A stretch of 64,000 bases of DNA from NCBI RefSeq assembly GCF_025641885.1, contig NZ_JAOTQN010000003.1, forward strand, positions 124,001-188,000, read 5' to 3'. This document shows positions 62,349 through 64,000 of the stretch, piece by piece (positions within the stretch are counted from its first letter, which is position 1; every line of letters begins with the position of its first letter). The DNA comes from Pyrobaculum sp. 3827-6. Lineage in GTDB: Archaea > Thermoproteota > Thermoprotei > Thermoproteales > Thermoproteaceae. Below the pieces are notes generated by a model. It was given only the letters and a program-made list of their open reading frames with translations. It was not told where the DNA came from and did not search any database. The position numbers and the translations under genes are program-made.

Positions 62349-63002
62349 GTGAACCCGGTGGTGCTGGTCGACACGAGAGAGTGGGCTCTGGAGGTGGTTA
62401 GGGCCATAAAGGAGGCTGGGTGCGGCGTCTTGAAGACGAGGCTTGAGGTGGGTGACTACGTCGCTGGGGATTTTGTCTTTGAGAGGAAGAGTGTAGACGA
62501 CTTCGTAAACTCGGTGGTGGAGGGGAGGTTGTTTGAACAGGCGGAGAGACTTAGATCGTCCGGCATGAGACCCGTCGTGGTGGTGGAGGGGGATCTCTGG
62601 GGCGAGCTGAGGTTTAGGAGGGTGTCGCCCAACGCGGTTTTGGGGGCTCTGCTGGCCCTGGCGTCTATGGGCGTCGGGCTGATCTACACCGAGGATAGGG
62701 CCCAGACGGGGGCCTTGGTGTGTCTCGCCGCTAGGCGCGAGACGTCTAGGAGGGGGGTCAAGGCCCCGGTGGCTAGGAAGCGCGGGATCGACGTCAGATC
62801 TCTGCAGATTGCCCTTCTGGCCTCCCTCCCCGGCATAGGGCCTAGGCGTGCCGAGGAGTTGCTGAGGCGGTACGGCACGCCGCTCAACGCCCTGCTGAAC
62901 TACAGATCTTGGAATGTCGACGACAGGAGCCACATGGCCATAAAAAGGGTGCTGGAGACCCCATACGGCGACAGCTCGACTCTCGACGACTTCCTCGGCT
63001 AG
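62349..63002 (+). CDS. xpf: XPF/Hef-family structure-specific nuclease
   Basis: A 217-residue crenarchaeal XPF, the short form without helicase, cutting branched DNA with PCNA. Active-site features: LVDTREW, RLEVGDYVAGDFVFERKSVDDFV (GDY...ERKxxxD), then LLASLPGIGPRRAEELLRRYG of the HhH2 domain (about 150-190). The C-terminus STLDDFLG looks like a PCNA-interacting peptide. GTG 62349 is 23 nt after ATTTAAGA (62323-62330); the earlier ATG-like start is discounted. Its stop overlaps the convergent glycosidase by four bases. Confidence 0.93.
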   Translation: MNPVVLVDTREWALEVVRAIKEAGCGVLKTRLEVGDYVAGDFVFERKSVDDFVNSVVEGRLFEQAERLRSSGMRPVVVVEGDLWGELRFRRVSPNAVLGALLALASMGVGLIYTEDRAQTGALVCLAARRETSRRGVKAPVARKRGIDVRSLQIALLASLPGIGPRRAEELLRRYGTPLNALLNYRSWNVDDRSHMAIKRVLETPYGDSSTLDDFLG

Positions 63003-64000
63003 AGCGGCTGCCAGCGCCACTCATAGCCAAGATCGAGATTCTCCAGCCTACAGGCGGGGGGGTTTCTCAACGTCTCTCTAAATACGTGGGCGAGTTTTGT
63101 AGGCACTCTCCGTGTCCCCTTGACGTCTATGAGCGCGAAGAAGGGCTGATACCCCAGGCCCCACTCGTAGCCGTGTAGAAAGCTCCACCATATCGCGGCC
63201 TCCGGCTTCACCTCTTTGAATATGCCGGCCATGGCGCATAGGTAGCTGTACCTCAGCTCCTCGTCTCTTGTGGCTATGCCGAACTCCGTCACGGCGAGGG
63301 GCCGGGGGGGCCTTACCTCCAGCAGAGCCCCAGGCCTCAGCACGAACCTCAGCGAGAAGTCGTCGTATCTCCCCACCACGTAGAAGTTGATGGCGGCGTA
63401 GTCCATCTCCCGAAACATACTCATATATCTGTCGTTCTGCTTGTTTAGGAAGTGTAGCACCGCCTTGAAGATGGGGCTCCTCGCCTCGAATCTGGTGTAT
63501 GAATGGGTGAAGGTGGCCTTGATGCCGTAGCTCTTCAACACGTCCCGCGCCTCGGTGATGGCGCGGTCAATCACCGACTGGGCTCTTCTCATGTTTTTAA
63601 TAGAGAGGAAGGCGAATGGGGGCAGGTCGCCCCTTCCGTACGCCAGGTAGGTGTACATATTCGGCTCGTTGAAGATAATGGCGACGTCTATGTAGTCCCC
63701 CAGCTCCCGAGCCACGAGGTCTACATATGAGAGGAACCTCACCGCGACCACCCGGCTCTCCCACCCCCCGTGTCTCCACACCCAGCGGGGGTTGGTGAAG
63801 TGGTGCAGGGTGACCCAGGTCTCCAACCCCGCCTCCTTGACGTCGCCGAGGTATCTCTCGAAGAGCCTAAGCGCCTCCCGGTCGTAGCGCCCCTCCACGG
63901 GCTCCACCATAGCCCACTCCACGCCGGTCCTAAAGATCTCAAGCCCAACAGCCTTGGCCAGGCTTATGTCCTCGTTGTAGAAAAGCAGATGGTAAGCCCC
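62999..64000 (-). CDS. GH1 beta-glycosidase, 5' end outside window
   Basis: Hydrolyses beta-linked sugars. The frame is open to the window edge, so the N-terminus is missing. Visible are the acid/base site FNEPNMYTY, WVTLHHFTNPRW and the nucleophile region AVTEFGIATRDEE (a variant of the TENG motif), then AIWWSFLHGYEWGLGYQPFFALIDV, a Trp-rich substrate pocket. Shorter and more divergent than classical thermophile beta-glycosidases. Partial at the 5' end. Confidence 0.85.
   Translation of the reverse strand, partial: GAYHLLFYNEDISLAKAVGLEIFRTGVEWAMVEPVEGRYDREALRLFERYLGDVKEAGLETWVTLHHFTNPRWVWRHGGWESRVVAVRFLSYVDLVARELGDYIDVAIIFNEPNMYTYLAYGRGDLPPFAFLSIKNMRRAQSVIDRAITEARDVLKSYGIKATFTHSYTRFEARSPIFKAVLHFLNKQNDRYMSMFREMDYAAINFYVVGRYDDFSLRFVLRPGALLEVRPPRPLAVTEFGIATRDEELRYSYLCAMAGIFKEVKPEAAIWWSFLHGYEWGLGYQPFFALIDVKGTRRVPTKLAHVFRETLRNPPACRLENLDLGYEWRWQPL

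Noticed and set aside
62325-63020. 231-residue minus-strand frame
   Set aside because: Exact antisense shadow of XPF.

Overview
The window looks like chromosome from a hyperthermophilic crenarchaeon of the Thermoproteales, most likely Pyrobaculum. The reasons are a bifunctional phosphoglucose/phosphomannose isomerase very close to the Pyrobaculum type, archaeal/eukaryal information genes (TFB, RFC small subunit, XPB, XPF, Rvb/TIP49, NMD3, archease, eL13, eL38), the archaeal lipid enzyme glycerol-1-phosphate dehydrogenase, and nearly universal leaderless genes. In most genes a TATA box lies about 24 nt upstream of the start codon itself, often GTG. I used this spacing to choose starts, so many starts given here are internal to the longest open frame.

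Layout: 1-3.1 kb holds a cut folE overlapping a short-chain reductase, a surface protein and an Lrp-like regulator. 3.1-11.1 kb holds an M1 aminopeptidase with HEAT repeats, uracil phosphoribosyltransferase, a prepilin-type peptidase, PGI/PMI and XPB. 11-18.6 kb holds small unknowns, a trio of tiny overlapping membrane proteins, IleRS, a GT39-like glycosyltransferase, a zinc-ribbon protein, a small kinase and a PUA protein. 18.7-30 kb is dominated by RNA, transcription and replication functions: HTH proteins, Trm1, UPF0200/UPF0201, an RNA methylase, DUF373, a COG1340 coiled coil, eL13, TFB, RfcS and an OBG/DRG GTPase. 30-37 kb holds a crotonase homologue, isocitrate dehydrogenase, a GNAT enzyme, NMD3, a C5 DNA methyltransferase divergent from a PD-(D/E)XK-like protein, and PheT. 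37.2-39.8 kb is an accessory patch with a decayed PIN-like gene, coding remnants and very small frames. 39.8-46.9 kb holds YbaK-like editing protein, archease, hexulose-phosphate synthase, adenylate kinase, a DJ-1-like protein, G1P dehydrogenase, malic enzyme and citrate synthase. An IS605/IS1341-type element with a frameshifted TnpB sits at 47.0-48.5 kb. 48.5-64 kb holds a DUF4443-type regulator, Rvb, an S2P protease, a degenerate MBL-fold protein, ribosomal proteins, PrpB/PrpD, thioredoxin reductase, uS19/uS17, a large surface protein, XPF and a GH1 glycosidase cut by the right edge.

Themes: central carbon genes (isocitrate dehydrogenase, malic enzyme, citrate synthase, PrpB, PrpD) are scattered but close together. 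Several enzymes have lost catalytic residues (HIT, DJ-1, MBL and crotonase homologues). The strongest structural observation is that eight divergent gene pairs are separated by only 45-49 bp, with a single near-palindromic TATA core in the middle, roughly 22-26 nt from each start codon, so that one box appears to serve two leaderless genes. Four candidate C/D box sRNAs share an identical 49-nt 7-12-4-3-7-12-4 layout, and a fifth is longer. No tRNA, rRNA or CRISPR array was recognised. All family assignments are by eye from motifs; no database search was possible.
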